Source: Tenggerimyces flavus (GTDB taxonomy: Bacteria; Actinomycetota; Actinomycetes; Propionibacteriales; Actinopolymorphaceae). Taken from it: DNA of 64,000 nucleotides. Both the position numbers and the translations under genes were made by a program. The stretch covers positions 5,642,001 to 5,706,000 of the forward strand of contig NZ_JAFBCM010000001.1 in the NCBI RefSeq assembly GCF_016907715.1, in the 5' to 3' direction. Shown in pieces: positions 1 through 10,753 of this stretch. The notes beneath the pieces are model-generated. The model did not search any database and was not told the origin of the DNA. It saw only the letters and a program-made list of their open reading frames with translations. Position 1 is the first letter of the stretch. Every line of letters starts with the position of its first letter.

Positions 1-612
1 CAGGTGGACGTGGCCGATCCGCTCCGGTGCCTTCTGGGCTAGGGCCAACGGGTCTGTGCCGCCGATGGCTAGGTGGCCGGTGTCTAGGCAGAGTGGGACG
101 TCGGACGAGTCCAACAAGCGGGTCACGGAGGCCGCCGATTCGATGGCTGTGCCCACGTGGGGGTGGAGCGTTGTGCGCAGGCCGTGGGACTCCGCGATCG
201 CGCTGACGGCGGCGATGTTAGAGACCAGGTTGGACCATTCCGCGTCCGTCAGTTCGGACCTGGCGTCGTACGACGAGCCGCCCAGGTCGGCGGCCAGGAC
301 GACTACCTCGGAGCCACCTCCCGCCAGCGTCGCGATCGCCGCTTCTGCGGCAGACAGGTCCGGTGATGGTGAGGCATGGAGGACCACCGGCAGGAAGCCG
401 CCGACCAGAGACATCCCGTGGGCGGCGAGCGCCGAACGGACGTCCGAAGGCGACGCGCCAAGGTAGCCGGTCGGCCCGAGTTCCGTCGCCGACAAGCCCA
501 GCGACGCCATCTCCGAAAGCACCACGGACGGTGGCAGTTCGACACCCCAGCCCGGGACCTCGCACACACCCCAGGTGATGGGCGCCCCGGCGACGCGCGA
601 CAGAAAGCTCAC
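1..612 (-). CDS. IolE-like sugar phosphate isomerase/epimerase (partial, 3' end outside window)
   Basis: This is a TIM-barrel protein of the xylose-isomerase-like superfamily that includes inosose dehydratase IolE and IolH. The visible 204 residues open with a motif of the form [16 protein letters not shown] (residues 8-23) and include the barrel pieces TELGP and [12 protein letters not shown], typical of metal-dependent isomerases. The GTG start at 612 overlaps the TGA stop of the transporter ATPase (GTGA). As the last visible gene of the inositol operon it most likely supplies the inosose dehydratase step, or an IolH-like role. The C-terminus is missing, so IolE and IolH cannot be told apart. 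Confidence 0.75.
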   Translation of the reverse strand, partial: MSFLSRVAGAPITWGVCEVPGWGVELPPSVVLSEMASLGLSATELGPTGYLGASPSDVRSALAAHGMSLVGGFLPVVLHASPSPDLSAAEAAIATLAGGGSEVVVLAADLGGSSYDARSELTDAEWSNLVSNIAAVSAIAESHGLRTTLHPHVGTAIESAASVTRLLDSSDVPLCLDTGHLAIGGTDPLALAQKAPERIGHVHL

Positions 613-1457
613 TTCTCCACCCCTCCTGACGGTTCCACGGAGGCCTCGACCTCCGACAACACCTCCGACGACACCACACCACGCTGCTCGAGCTCGTGCC
701 CCAGAGCCTCCAGCTCCGACCCGCCAGCCATCTCCCGCGTCAGCTCAGGCAACGTCAGAGACGAACGCGAGTACGACCCCACCATCGCCCCGCGCTTCAG
801 CAACACGAACCGATCCCCCACCAGGTAAGCGTGATGCGGGTTGTGCGTGATGAACACGACCCCCAACCCCGCATCCCGCGCAGCCGCCACGTACTTCAAA
901 ACCACGCCCGACTGCTTCACGCCCAAAGCAGCCGTCGGCTCGTCCAAGATGAGCATCCGCGCCCCGAAGTACACAGCCCGCGCGATCGCCACCGACTGCC
1001 GCTCGCCACCCGACAGCGTCCCGATCGGCTGGTCCACGTCCCGCAGGTCGATCCCCATCTTCGCGAGCTCGGCCTTCGTCGTACGCCGCATGAACGACAC
1101 GTCAAGTCGCCGGAACGGCCCAAACCCACGCGTCGGCTCCGACCCCAGGAAGAAGTTCCGCCAGATCGGCATCAACGGTACGACAGCCAAATCCTGATAC
1201 ACCGTGGCGATCCCGAGCTCCAGAGCCTGCCGTGGCGACGAGAACGACACCGCGCGGCCATCGACCCGCAAGACCCCAGAAGAGTGCGCATGAGCCCCGG
1301 AAAGGATCTTGATGAACGTCGACTTCCCCGCACCGTTGTCACCCAGCACGCAAGTCACCTCACCCGCGTGCACAGTAGTCGTCACATCGCGCAAGGCCAC
1401 GATCGAACCGTACGACTTCCCCAACCCCTCGACTTCCAACAAAGCAGGAGCAGTCAT
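609..1457 (-). CDS. Sugar ABC transporter ATP-binding protein
   Basis: This is the ATPase of the carbohydrate importer in the inositol operon, 282 aa with a single ABC domain. Walker A is GDNGAGKST (residues 39-47), the signature is LSGGERQ (148-154) and Walker B is MLILDEPT (168-175). RbsA/XylG-type ATPases usually carry two ABC domains (about 500 aa); this one is of the single-domain FrcA-like kind. The ATG at 1457 was chosen because it overlaps the permease stop (ATGA); the reading frame stays open 63 codons further upstream, but that stretch lies inside the permease gene. It probably acts as a homodimer at the inner face of the membrane. Confidence 0.9.
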   Translation of the reverse strand: MTAPALLEVEGLGKSYGSIVALRDVTTTVHAGEVTCVLGDNGAGKSTFIKILSGAHAHSSGVLRVDGRAVSFSSPRQALELGIATVYQDLAVVPLMPIWRNFFLGSEPTRGFGPFRRLDVSFMRRTTKAELAKMGIDLRDVDQPIGTLSGGERQSVAIARAVYFGARMLILDEPTAALGVKQSGVVLKYVAAARDAGLGVVFITHNPHHAYLVGDRFVLLKRGAMVGSYSRSSLTLPELTREMAGGSELEALGHELEQRGVVSSEVLSEVEASVEPSGGVEK

Positions 1458-2485
1458 CGGCTCACCTCCGCCCGCCGGCGCACCCAGTTGTTCACCAACA
1501 CCGCACCGAGCAGCATCACGCCCAGGAACGCCTTCAGCCAGTTGTTGTCCCACTGCGCGAAGACGATCCCCTGGTACGTCATCCCGTAGATCAACGCACC
1601 CAGCGCCGCGCCGATCGCCGACCCGTAGCCACCGGTCAGCAGACACCCACCAACAACAGCGCAGATGATGTAGATGAACTCCTCACCCACACCCGTCGAA
1701 GCCTGCACCGTCGACGTGTCGAAGAGCTGCAACATCCCCGCCAGCCAACCCGCGCCGGCCGTGGCCATGAACAGCCCGACTTTCGTACGCATCAACGGCA
1801 CACCGACCTGCCGAGCACTCGTCTGAGCCCCACCGACAGCGAAGATCCAGTTCCCCGCCCGCGTCCGCAGCAACACCCACGTCGCCACCACCGTCAGCAC
1901 GATCCACCACACGATGGACACCTGGAACGACGCACCGAACAAGGCGAAAGTCGACCCGAACAGCCACTTCACATCGAAGAACCCCGGGATGTTCGCCATC
2001 CCCTGGATCGCCACCTGACCGATGATCGACTTCGTCAACGCCAGGTTGATCCCCTGCAGGACGAAGAACGTCCCCAACGTCACGATGAACGAAGGCAAGC
2101 CCGTCCGCATCACCATGAAGCCGTTCGCCGCGCCAATCACCAGCGCGAACACCAGCGCCAGCACCACTGCCAACCAGATGTTGACGCTGTAGTGCGTCGT
2201 CAAAATACCGACGATCAGTCCCGACGACCCCACCATCGTGCCAGCGGATAGATCGAACTCCCCGCCAATCATCAACAGCGCAACGGCAATCGCCATGATC
2301 CCGAACAGCGAAGCAGATTCGAGCCAGGTCGCCACGCCGCCTGGCGACAGGAACGCGTCGGTCATCACGCTGAAGAAGACGAACACCGCGATCGCCGCCA
2401 CCGCCGCCCCGACCTCGGGTCGGCGGAGCAGCCGCGTCACCGGGCTGACCCGGGTCAGCCGATCGTCCGACGCTACCGCCGTCAT
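1454..2485 (-). CDS. Sugar ABC transporter permease (RbsC/FrcB family)
   Basis: This is an integral membrane permease of the branched-chain/ribose (RbsC-like) family, 343 aa, with about eight to ten hydrophobic segments starting near residue 26. The pattern [11 protein letters not shown] matches the conserved EPDLSxG loop of this family. The ATG at 2485 overlaps the stop of the binding-protein gene in a TGATG arrangement; a TTG one codon upstream is less likely. With the adjacent binding protein and ATPase it forms a complete importer, presumably for myo-inositol or a related cyclitol given the operon. Confidence 0.9.
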   Translation of the reverse strand: MTAVASDDRLTRVSPVTRLLRRPEVGAAVAAIAVFVFFSVMTDAFLSPGGVATWLESASLFGIMAIAVALLMIGGEFDLSAGTMVGSSGLIVGILTTHYSVNIWLAVVLALVFALVIGAANGFMVMRTGLPSFIVTLGTFFVLQGINLALTKSIIGQVAIQGMANIPGFFDVKWLFGSTFALFGASFQVSIVWWIVLTVVATWVLLRTRAGNWIFAVGGAQTSARQVGVPLMRTKVGLFMATAGAGWLAGMLQLFDTSTVQASTGVGEEFIYIICAVVGGCLLTGGYGSAIGAALGALIYGMTYQGIVFAQWDNNWLKAFLGVMLLGAVLVNNWVRRRAEVSR

Positions 2486-3507
2486 CAACGGGTGCCGTTG
2501 GCCGCGAACTGCTTCACCTGCGCGGCGTTCTCCTTGGTGACGAACCCAGGCCCGGAGTACACCGGCTGCCCGCCGCCGACGTCGTTGCCGTTGCGGATCT
2601 TCAGCGCGATGAAGCTGACCGGCAGATACCCTTGCAGGTAGGGCTGCTGGTCGACGGCGAACAGCATGTCACCCGCCGCCACCGCGTCGCAGATGTCGGC
2701 CGAGATGTCGAACGTCGCGAGCTGAGCCTGGCTGCCGGCCTCGGACTTCGCCTGCACAGCGGCCTTTGCCACCACCGGGTTCAGCGTGAGCACACCGTTG
2801 ATCGACTTGTCCGCAAGCAACTTGCTCTTGATCGTGTTCTGCGCGTCAGCGGCGTTCGACACGTCGACCTGCAGATTGTCCAACGTACCGCCGAGCGTCT
2901 TCCGCGCACCGTTGCAGCGAGCCTCGAGCCCGACGTTGCCAGCCTCGTGCACCACGCAGATCGCCTTGGTCACACCGGCTTCCTTGAGCTTCTCGCCAGC
3001 CGCCTCGCCGGCGAGCTCCTCGCTCTGCCCGACGTGCGTCAGGGCACCGAACGCCTTCGACTGCTCGAGCCCGGAGTTCATCGTGATCACCGGAATCCCA
3101 GCGGCCACGGCCTTCTCGACGCTCCCCTTCACCCCGTCCGGGTTCGCCATCGAGACGACCAGCCCGTCGACCTTCTGCGCGACCGCGTTGTCGATGAGCT
3201 GGCTCTGCTTGGCCGGGTCGCCGTCACCGTTGTACGTGACGTTGACGCCGAGCTCCTTGCCCGCGGACTCCGCTCCGGTCTTCACGATGTCCCAGAACGT
3301 GTCGCCGGCCTTGCCGTGGCTCACCACCGCGACGGTGATGTCGTCAGAAGGCGCCGCACCGCCGCCCGAATCCGGCGAGCCGGAGCTGGTGGGCTCGTTG
3401 CTGCCGCTGGAGCCGCCGCCGGTGTTCTGCGGCGCGTTGTTCGAGCAGCCGGCCGCCGCGAGTACGACGACGGATGCGAGTACGCCCAGGCACTTCAGGA
3501 ACTTCAT
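2485..3507 (-). CDS. Sugar ABC transporter substrate-binding lipoprotein
   Basis: This is a periplasmic-binding-protein-like lipoprotein of the RbsB/type 1 fold, 340 aa. It has a signal peptide ending in AAAGC (Cys21 lipidated), then a Ser/Gly/Pro-rich linker, then a ligand domain starting ITVAVVSHGKAGDTFWD. The ATG at 3507 follows a strong GGGGAGG ribosome site; the frame is open 27 codons further upstream but without such a site. It lies 31 bp after iolA in the inositol operon, so inositol or a derivative is the likely ligand. The ligand itself cannot be read from the sequence. Confidence 0.88.
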   Translation of the reverse strand: MKFLKCLGVLASVVVLAAAGCSNNAPQNTGGGSSGSNEPTSSGSPDSGGGAAPSDDITVAVVSHGKAGDTFWDIVKTGAESAGKELGVNVTYNGDGDPAKQSQLIDNAVAQKVDGLVVSMANPDGVKGSVEKAVAAGIPVITMNSGLEQSKAFGALTHVGQSEELAGEAAGEKLKEAGVTKAICVVHEAGNVGLEARCNGARKTLGGTLDNLQVDVSNAADAQNTIKSKLLADKSINGVLTLNPVVAKAAVQAKSEAGSQAQLATFDISADICDAVAAGDMLFAVDQQPYLQGYLPVSFIALKIRNGNDVGGGQPVYSGPGFVTKENAAQVKQFAANGTR

Positions 3508-3538
3508 CGGTCCTCCCCTGGAAGGGTGTTCGGCGCGA

Positions 3539-5035
<1,497 letters not shown>

Positions 5036-5047
5036 AGTGGTGTCCTG

Positions 5048-6916
5048 TCAGAGATATCTGCGCTGGCTGGGCTTGTTCGCCTCGTACTTGGCCCGGGCGT
5101 CTCGCGTCGACTCGAGCGCCGCGACCTCGGCGACCGGAACGTCCCACCAGGCCTCGGAGGACGGTCCGCCGGCGAGCGGGTCGGTCTCGATCTGCACGAG
5201 CGTGGTGCGGGTCGCCTCGCGGGCCTTCTGCAGGGCCGAACGGAAGTCGTCGATCGTCGTCGTACGGATCACGTCGGCGCCCAGGCTCGCGGCGTTCGCG
5301 GCCAGGTCGACCGGCAGCACGTCACCGTCGAGCGCGCCCGTGGCCGGGTTGCGGTAGCGGTAGCTCGTACCGAACCGTTGCGCGCCGACGCTCTCGGACA
5401 GGTTGCCGATCGAGGCGAAGCCGTGGTTCTGCACGAGCACGATGACGAGCTTCACGTTCTCCTGCACCGCCGTGACGATCTCCTGCGCGAGCATCAAGTA
5501 GGAGCCGTCGCCGACGAACACGAACACTTCCCGGGACGGGTCCGCCAGCTTGACCCCGAGGCCCGCCGCGATCTCGTAACCCATACAGGAGTAGCCGTAC
5601 TCGATGTGGTACTGCTTCGGGTCGCGCGACCGCCACAGTTTGTGTAGGTCGCCCGGCATGCTGCCCGCCGCGTTGATCACGACGTCGCGCGGGCCGCTGA
5701 GCTCGTTGACGACGCCGATCACCTCCGTCTGCGCCGGGACGGGCTGGTGGTTCACGGCGTACGCGCTGTCAACCACGCGTTGCCAGTCGGCGGACAGCAC
5801 TTGCGCCCGCGTACGGTACGCCGGATCGACCGACCAGTCGGCGAGCCGCTCCTCCAGCGCTACCAGCCCGGCCCGCGCGTCGGCGAGCAGCGTCGACGCG
5901 CCCTGCTTGACCGCGTCGAAGTTCGCGACGTTGAGGTTGACGAACTTCACGTCAGGATTGGCGAAAACGCTGTTCGACGCGGTCGTGAAGTCGCTGTAGC
6001 GGGTGCCGATGCCGATCACCACGTCGGCCTCACGGGCGAGCGCGTTCGCGGCGGTCGTACCGGTCGCCCCGATCGCGCCAACGCTCGAAGGGTGGTCCCA
6101 CGTCAACGAGCCCTTGCCGGCCTGGGTCTCCCCCACCGGTACGCCGGTCGCCTCGACGAACGCTTGAAGCTGCGAGGTGGCGTCGGAGTAGATCACCCCG
6201 CCGCCTGCGACGATCAGCGGCTGGCGAGCCGATCGGATCAGCTCGACCGCGCGGTCGAGGGCAGCCGGCTCGGGTACGGGACGGCCGACATGCCAGACCC
6301 GCTTGGCGAAGAACGACTCCGGCCAGTCGTACGCCTCGGCCTGCACATCCTGTGGCAGGCAGAGCGTGACCGCGCCGGTCTCGACCGGGTCGGTGAGCAC
6401 GCGCATCGCGGCGAGCGCCGCCGGGACGAGCTGCTCGGGTCGGTTGATCCGGTCCCAGTACTTCGACACTGGGCGGAACGCGTCGTTGACCGAAACGTCG
6501 TACGACCGCGGGTCCTCCAGCTCCTGCAACACGGGGTTGGCCACGCGGGTCGCGAAGATGTCGCCCGGCAGCAGCAGAACGGGAATCCGGTTGATCGTGG
6601 CGAGCGCGGCGCCCGTGACCATGTTGGTCGCGCCAGGTCCGATGGACGTGGTGCAAGCGTACGTTGACAGCCGATTCTTCATGCGCGCATAGCCGACCGC
6701 GGCGTGCACCATCGACTGCTCGTTGCGGACGAGGTAGTACGGCAGCTGCTCGGGATCCTCGACGGTCGCCTCGAGCAGCCCCTGCCCGATGCCGGCGACG
6801 TTGCCGTGCCCGAAGATGCCGAAGCAGCCTGCGATCAGGCGTTGCTCGACGCCGTCGCGTTCCGTCCACTGGTTCGCCAGGAAGCGCACCAGTGCTTGTC
6901 CGACGGTGAGCCTCAC
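5048..6916 (-). CDS. iolD: 3D-(3,5/4)-trihydroxycyclohexane-1,2-dione acylhydrolase (decyclizing)
   Basis: This is a thiamine-diphosphate enzyme of 622 aa that opens the ring of the trione formed by IolE, giving 5-deoxy-glucuronate. The three TPP-family domains are evident: an N-terminal domain with FGIFGHGNVAGIG (around residues 32-44), a central GGGVIYSD region, and the C-terminal TPP/Mg site GDGSYLML...NHGFASIG at about residues 460-500. The GTG start at 6916 overlaps the iolB stop (GTGA), indicating translational coupling. Confidence 0.95.
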   Translation of the reverse strand: MRLTVGQALVRFLANQWTERDGVEQRLIAGCFGIFGHGNVAGIGQGLLEATVEDPEQLPYYLVRNEQSMVHAAVGYARMKNRLSTYACTTSIGPGATNMVTGAALATINRIPVLLLPGDIFATRVANPVLQELEDPRSYDVSVNDAFRPVSKYWDRINRPEQLVPAALAAMRVLTDPVETGAVTLCLPQDVQAEAYDWPESFFAKRVWHVGRPVPEPAALDRAVELIRSARQPLIVAGGGVIYSDATSQLQAFVEATGVPVGETQAGKGSLTWDHPSSVGAIGATGTTAANALAREADVVIGIGTRYSDFTTASNSVFANPDVKFVNLNVANFDAVKQGASTLLADARAGLVALEERLADWSVDPAYRTRAQVLSADWQRVVDSAYAVNHQPVPAQTEVIGVVNELSGPRDVVINAAGSMPGDLHKLWRSRDPKQYHIEYGYSCMGYEIAAGLGVKLADPSREVFVFVGDGSYLMLAQEIVTAVQENVKLVIVLVQNHGFASIGNLSESVGAQRFGTSYRYRNPATGALDGDVLPVDLAANAASLGADVIRTTTIDDFRSALQKAREATRTTLVQIETDPLAGGPSSEAWWDVPVAEVAALESTRDARAKYEANKPSQRRYL

Positions 6917-7785
6917 GTGTGTCCTCCCATGGGAAGCCGCGGGTCGACGGGCTGGTCAGCCCAGGTCTCTCGGATCCAGCCGTGGGCCGGGTCGTCGCAG
7001 ATCAGCCAGGCTCGGTCGTCGCTCGGGCCGGCCATCACGTTCAGGTAGTACAGGTCGTAGCCCGGCACCGCCATCGACGGGCCATGCCAGCCGTGCGGGA
7101 TCGCCACGACGTCGCCGGTCCGCACCTCGGCGAACACGTCGATCGGCCGCTCGGCCGTGCCGTAGACCCGCTGATACGCCAGGCCCGGGCCGGTCGGGCC
7201 GTCGCCGACCTCGAAGTAGTAGATCTCCTCGAGCACCGACTCCTCGCCGGGCCGGTCCTCGTCGTGCTTGTGCGGCGGGTACGACGACCAGTTGCCCGCG
7301 GGCGTGACGACCTCGACGGCGATGAGCTTGTCGGCCTCGAACACGCCGGCGGCGCCGAAGTTGCGTACCTCGCGGCTGCACTGCCCCGCGCCGCGCAGCT
7401 CGACCGGGACCTCGGTGCCCGGGCCATACCGTGCCGTCAAGCGCCGGTTGCATTTCGCTCCGGTGAACGCGACGCGGGCGTCGGTCGCGGAACGTACGGT
7501 GACCTCGGACTCGCGCGGGGCATAGACGAAGTCGGACGGTCCGGCGAAGACCGAGTCGCGGCCGGCGAGCGCGAACGGCTCGCCGTCGACCTCGACCTGC
7601 AGGTCGCGCGCGGCGAGCGGGAGGACGACCATCTCCTCCTCGCCGGTGTCGAACGTGTGCGACTGGCCCGGCCTCAGCTCGAGCACGCGCAGGCTGCTGT
7701 ACGTCCAGCCCGCCTGCTTCGGCGTGAGCTCGAGCGCCCACGGCGGGTTGACCAACGTTCCCGCTGGCCGGTGGTGTTCGCTCAC
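6913..7785 (-). CDS. iolB: 5-deoxy-glucuronate isomerase
   Basis: IolB converts 5-deoxy-glucuronate to 2-deoxy-5-keto-gluconate. The 290-aa protein is a double cupin; the segment YPPHKHDEDRPGEES supplies the metal-binding HxH..E pattern, followed by EEIYYFEV. The GTG start at 7785 overlaps the stop of the upstream aldolase gene (GTGA). The frame stays open further upstream only as read-through in the neighbouring gene. It lies between the aldolase and iolD. Confidence 0.94.
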   Translation of the reverse strand: MSEHHRPAGTLVNPPWALELTPKQAGWTYSSLRVLELRPGQSHTFDTGEEEMVVLPLAARDLQVEVDGEPFALAGRDSVFAGPSDFVYAPRESEVTVRSATDARVAFTGAKCNRRLTARYGPGTEVPVELRGAGQCSREVRNFGAAGVFEADKLIAVEVVTPAGNWSSYPPHKHDEDRPGEESVLEEIYYFEVGDGPTGPGLAYQRVYGTAERPIDVFAEVRTGDVVAIPHGWHGPSMAVPGYDLYYLNVMAGPSDDRAWLICDDPAHGWIRETWADQPVDPRLPMGGHT

Positions 7786-8669
7786 GTCGGCTCCTCTGTC
7801 GGCAGCAGGCTGACGGCGGTGTCGACGGCCGCGGCGACGTCGTCGTTCGGCGGGTACAGCAGCGTTCGTCCGACGGTGAGGCCACGAACCGTCGGCAGCC
7901 GAAGTGCCTTGTCCCATTTGGCGAACGACTCGTCCGGGTCGCCGCCCTCGCCGCCGAGGAGCACGATCGGCAGCGTACTCGCGGACGCGACGCGTTCCAT
8001 CTCCTCGACACAGGGCAGCTTGAGCCAGGTGTACGCGCTCGTGGTGCCGAGCGCCGAGCCGATCACGATGGACTGGATGACGGCGTCCGGGCTGAGGTCG
8101 TTCGTCAACTGCCCATTGACGCGGCGAGAGATGAACGGCTCGACGATCGCGACCTTGTCGTGGTCGGCGAGCTTCGACACCGCCCGCGCGCAGGCCTCGA
8201 TGGTGTCGGCGGTCTTGGCGTCCTCAGGGTCGATGCGGAGCAGCATCTTGCCGGCGTCGAGGCCGCGCTTGTCGATGCTCTTCGCGTCGTACCCGGTGAA
8301 CCGGTCGTCGGCCTCGAAGACGGCGCCGGGCAGACCGCCGCGGTTCATCGAACCGATCACGACCTTGCCCTCGAGGGCGCCGAGCAGCAGCAGGTCCTCG
8401 ATCACGTCGGGGGCGGCGAGGATGCCGTCGACGCCAGGTCGCGCGAGGGCTGTTTGGAGCCTTTCGAGCAGGTCCTGGCGGTCGGCCATCGCGTTGTCCC
8501 GGCCGGCGGCGCGCAGCGCACCTCTTGCTGGGTGGTCAGCGGCGATGATCATCAGCCGGCCGGAGGGGCCGACGAACGGGCGGCGGCGGCGCGAGTCGTA
8601 CGCCTCGGCGATGGATTGCGGATCGCGCATCCGGATCTCGGTGAGTTGCCGGAGGTCAACGTTCCGCAT
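7782..8669 (-). CDS. Cgl0158-family (beta/alpha)8 aldolase of inositol catabolism
   Basis: This 295-aa TIM-barrel protein resembles the Cgl0158/DeoC-LacD group found in actinobacterial inositol clusters. It contains MIIAADHPARGA near the N-terminus, a KVVIGSMNRGGL stretch and a VAIVEPFISRR strand. By position it is the best candidate for the aldolase step (IolJ function) splitting 2-deoxy-5-keto-gluconate-6-phosphate into DHAP and malonic semialdehyde, because no other aldolase is visible in the operon. It overlaps iolC by 14 bp. The family is recognised; the reaction is inferred from context. Confidence 0.8.
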   Translation of the reverse strand: MRNVDLRQLTEIRMRDPQSIAEAYDSRRRRPFVGPSGRLMIIAADHPARGALRAAGRDNAMADRQDLLERLQTALARPGVDGILAAPDVIEDLLLLGALEGKVVIGSMNRGGLPGAVFEADDRFTGYDAKSIDKRGLDAGKMLLRIDPEDAKTADTIEACARAVSKLADHDKVAIVEPFISRRVNGQLTNDLSPDAVIQSIVIGSALGTTSAYTWLKLPCVEEMERVASASTLPIVLLGGEGGDPDESFAKWDKALRLPTVRGLTVGRTLLYPPNDDVAAAVDTAVSLLPTEEPT

Positions 8670-9609
8670 GTCCGGCCTCTCGGAGCAGTGCGTCGACCTC
8701 TTCCTCGTTCGGCATCGCGTCGGCGCAGGCGAGGCGCGCTGCGACGTATGCCCCTGCTGCGTTGGCGAAACGCATGACGCGCTCGAGCGGCCAGCCGCTG
8801 AGCAGGCCGTGGCTGAGCGCGCCGCCGAACGCGTCGCCGGCGCCGAGCCCGTTCACCACCTCGACCGGAACGGGTGGGACGCGTGCTTCCTCGTCCTTCG
8901 TTCTGGCGAGGACTCCGCGCGGGCCTTGCTTGACGACGGCGAGCTCGACGCCTCTGTCAAGGAGGGCTTGCGCCGCCTTGTCGGCGTCGCGGGTGCCGAC
9001 GGCGATCTCGACCTCGTCGAGGTTGCCGACCGCGACCGTGGCGTGTTCGACCGCGCTGCCGATGACCTCGCGGGCCTCGTTCTCCGCTGGCCAGAACATG
9101 GGGCGGTAGTCGAGGTCGAGGACGGTGTGGGTCTTGTGCTCTCTGGCCTGTAGCGCTTTGAGCGTGGAGCTTCGGCTCGGCTCCTCGGACAGGCCGGTGC
9201 CGGTGACCCAGAAGATCCTTGCGTCCTTGATCGCTTCGAGGTCGAGCTCGTGCTCGTGGATCTCGAGGTCGGGCGCCTTGGGGAAGCGGTAGAAGTAGAG
9301 CGGGAAGTTGTCGGGCGGGAAGATCTCGCAGAAGACGACGGGGGTCGGCAGGTGCTCGACCGGGGTGACGTACCGGTCGTCGACGCCGAATCCCCGCAGG
9401 GCTTGGTGAATGTACTCACCGAACGGGTCTGCGCCGGTCCGCGTGATCACCGCTGATCTTCTGCCGTGCCGCGCCGCCGCGACGGCGACGTTGGTGGCGC
9501 TGCCGCCGAGGAACTTGCTGAACGTGGTGACGTCCTGCAGGTGAACGCCGAGGTCGTTCGGGTAGAGATCGACGCCGACCCGGCCCATGGTGATCAGGTC
9601 GAACGTCAC
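8656..9609 (-). CDS. iolC: 5-dehydro-2-deoxygluconokinase
   Basis: This PfkB-family sugar kinase, 317 aa, phosphorylates 2-deoxy-5-keto-gluconate. The N-terminal glycine motif GGSATNVAVAAARHG and the C-terminal NGLGAGDAFGGAL (anion hole and catalytic Asp in GAGD) are both present. The ATG start at 9609 overlaps the iolG stop (ATGA), and its 3' end overlaps the aldolase start. Fructokinase-like activity cannot be excluded from sequence, but the operon makes IolC clearly best. Confidence 0.92.
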   Translation of the reverse strand: MTFDLITMGRVGVDLYPNDLGVHLQDVTTFSKFLGGSATNVAVAAARHGRRSAVITRTGADPFGEYIHQALRGFGVDDRYVTPVEHLPTPVVFCEIFPPDNFPLYFYRFPKAPDLEIHEHELDLEAIKDARIFWVTGTGLSEEPSRSSTLKALQAREHKTHTVLDLDYRPMFWPAENEAREVIGSAVEHATVAVGNLDEVEIAVGTRDADKAAQALLDRGVELAVVKQGPRGVLARTKDEEARVPPVPVEVVNGLGAGDAFGGALSHGLLSGWPLERVMRFANAAGAYVAARLACADAMPNEEEVDALLREAGHAER

Positions 9610-10607
9610 ACCCTTACCTCCTCGACCCTGACCGGGCGGCGTTCCTTGCGGGATTTCTCGGCGGCCTCGGCGAGGTAGAGCGCTTCGAGGGCGTCTCGTG
9701 CGGTGGCCTTGGGCTCGCCGCCGTTCGCGATCAGGTCGACGAACGCCTTCAGCTCTTCGGCGTACGCGATGGCGAAGCGTTCGGAGAACGTCTGGTAGGC
9801 GGGGCCGGCGGGCCAGAGCGCCTCGGCCTCGGTGGAGCGGAGCGGTGCGCGGTCGTCGAGTCCGACCGCGACCATGCCCTTCTCGCCGTGGGCCTCGAGG
9901 CGGACGTCGTACCCGGCGCCGTTGTAGCGGGTGACGGCGATCGTGCCAAGCGTTCCGTCGTCGAGCGTGACGAGGACCTGGCCGGTGTCGACATCGCCTG
10001 CCTGCTTGAAGAAATCGGCACCCTTGTTGGCGCCGGTCGCGTACACCTCGACGATCTCGCGGCCGGTGGTCCAGCGGACGATGTCGAAGTCGTGGACGGC
10101 GCAGTCGCGGAAGATGCCGCCGGAGGTGGGGATGTAGTCGGCGTGCGGGGGCGCTTGGTCCATGGTGGTGGCGACGATGGTGTGGAGGAAGCCGAGCTCG
10201 CCGCTTTGGACGCGTTCCCTGGCTTGCTGGTAGCCGGGGTCGAACCGTCGCTGGAAGCCGAGTTGGAGCTTGATGCCGGCGTCGTCGGCCAGCTTGATGA
10301 CGTCCTTGGTGCCCTCGACGGTCGGGGCGAGCGGCTTCTCGCAGAACGTGGCGATCTTGGCTGCTGCCGCCTTCGTGACCAGCTCGGTGTGCGCGGGCGT
10401 GGCTGCGGCGATGACGATGCCGTCGGGCTTGCTGGCCAGGAGGTCGTCGACGCTGTCGGCGGCCCGCAGGCCGAGCTTCTCAGCGATGGCGCGCGCTCGG
10501 CCGGGATCCGCGTCAGCCACCACGAGCTGCTCGACCTGCGGGAGTTCACGAAGGTTCTCGGCGTGCAGGACGCCGATGCGTCCGACTCCGACGAGGCCAA
10601 CTCTCAT
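9606..10607 (-). CDS. iolG: Inositol 2-dehydrogenase (Gfo/Idh/MocA family)
   Basis: This is the NAD-dependent dehydrogenase that starts inositol catabolism (myo-inositol to 2-keto-myo-inositol), 333 aa. The Rossmann motif GVGRIG is at residues 7-12 and the EKPLAP loop is at 90-95 with Lys91; the later DCAVHDFDIVRW block matches the family active site. It is the first gene of the operon, so the regulated promoter must lie in the 146-bp gap to the divergent GntR gene. scyllo-Inositol or another cyclitol is possible as substrate. Confidence 0.9.
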   Translation of the reverse strand: MRVGLVGVGRIGVLHAENLRELPQVEQLVVADADPGRARAIAEKLGLRAADSVDDLLASKPDGIVIAAATPAHTELVTKAAAAKIATFCEKPLAPTVEGTKDVIKLADDAGIKLQLGFQRRFDPGYQQARERVQSGELGFLHTIVATTMDQAPPHADYIPTSGGIFRDCAVHDFDIVRWTTGREIVEVYATGANKGADFFKQAGDVDTGQVLVTLDDGTLGTIAVTRYNGAGYDVRLEAHGEKGMVAVGLDDRAPLRSTEAEALWPAGPAYQTFSERFAIAYAEELKAFVDLIANGGEPKATARDALEALYLAEAAEKSRKERRPVRVEEVRV

Positions 10608-10690
10608 GCGGGGTCCTCGTTCTCATTGCTGTGTTTCGGGCATGTTGCGGCGACGCCTGTCGAGTCTTGCTCCGGTTCTGAGGGCTGTCA

Positions 10691-10728
10691 AGACTTTGTC
10701 AGGACATTAAGACATCCTGACAAAGTCT
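10691..10728. promoter_or_regulatory. Perfect 14-bp inverted repeat, probable GntR operator
   Basis: The arms AGACTTTGTCAGGA (10691-10704) and TCCTGACAAAGTCT (10715-10728) are perfect reverse complements around a 10-bp spacer. The repeat sits in the only gap between iolG (minus) and the GntR gene (plus). On the minus strand it runs directly into a TTGACA hexamer that could serve as -35 for the iol operon, so repressor binding would block both promoters. Operator function is inferred. Confidence 0.75.
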
Positions 10729-10753
10729 GGCCCGGTGCGGCAGACTGCGGACT

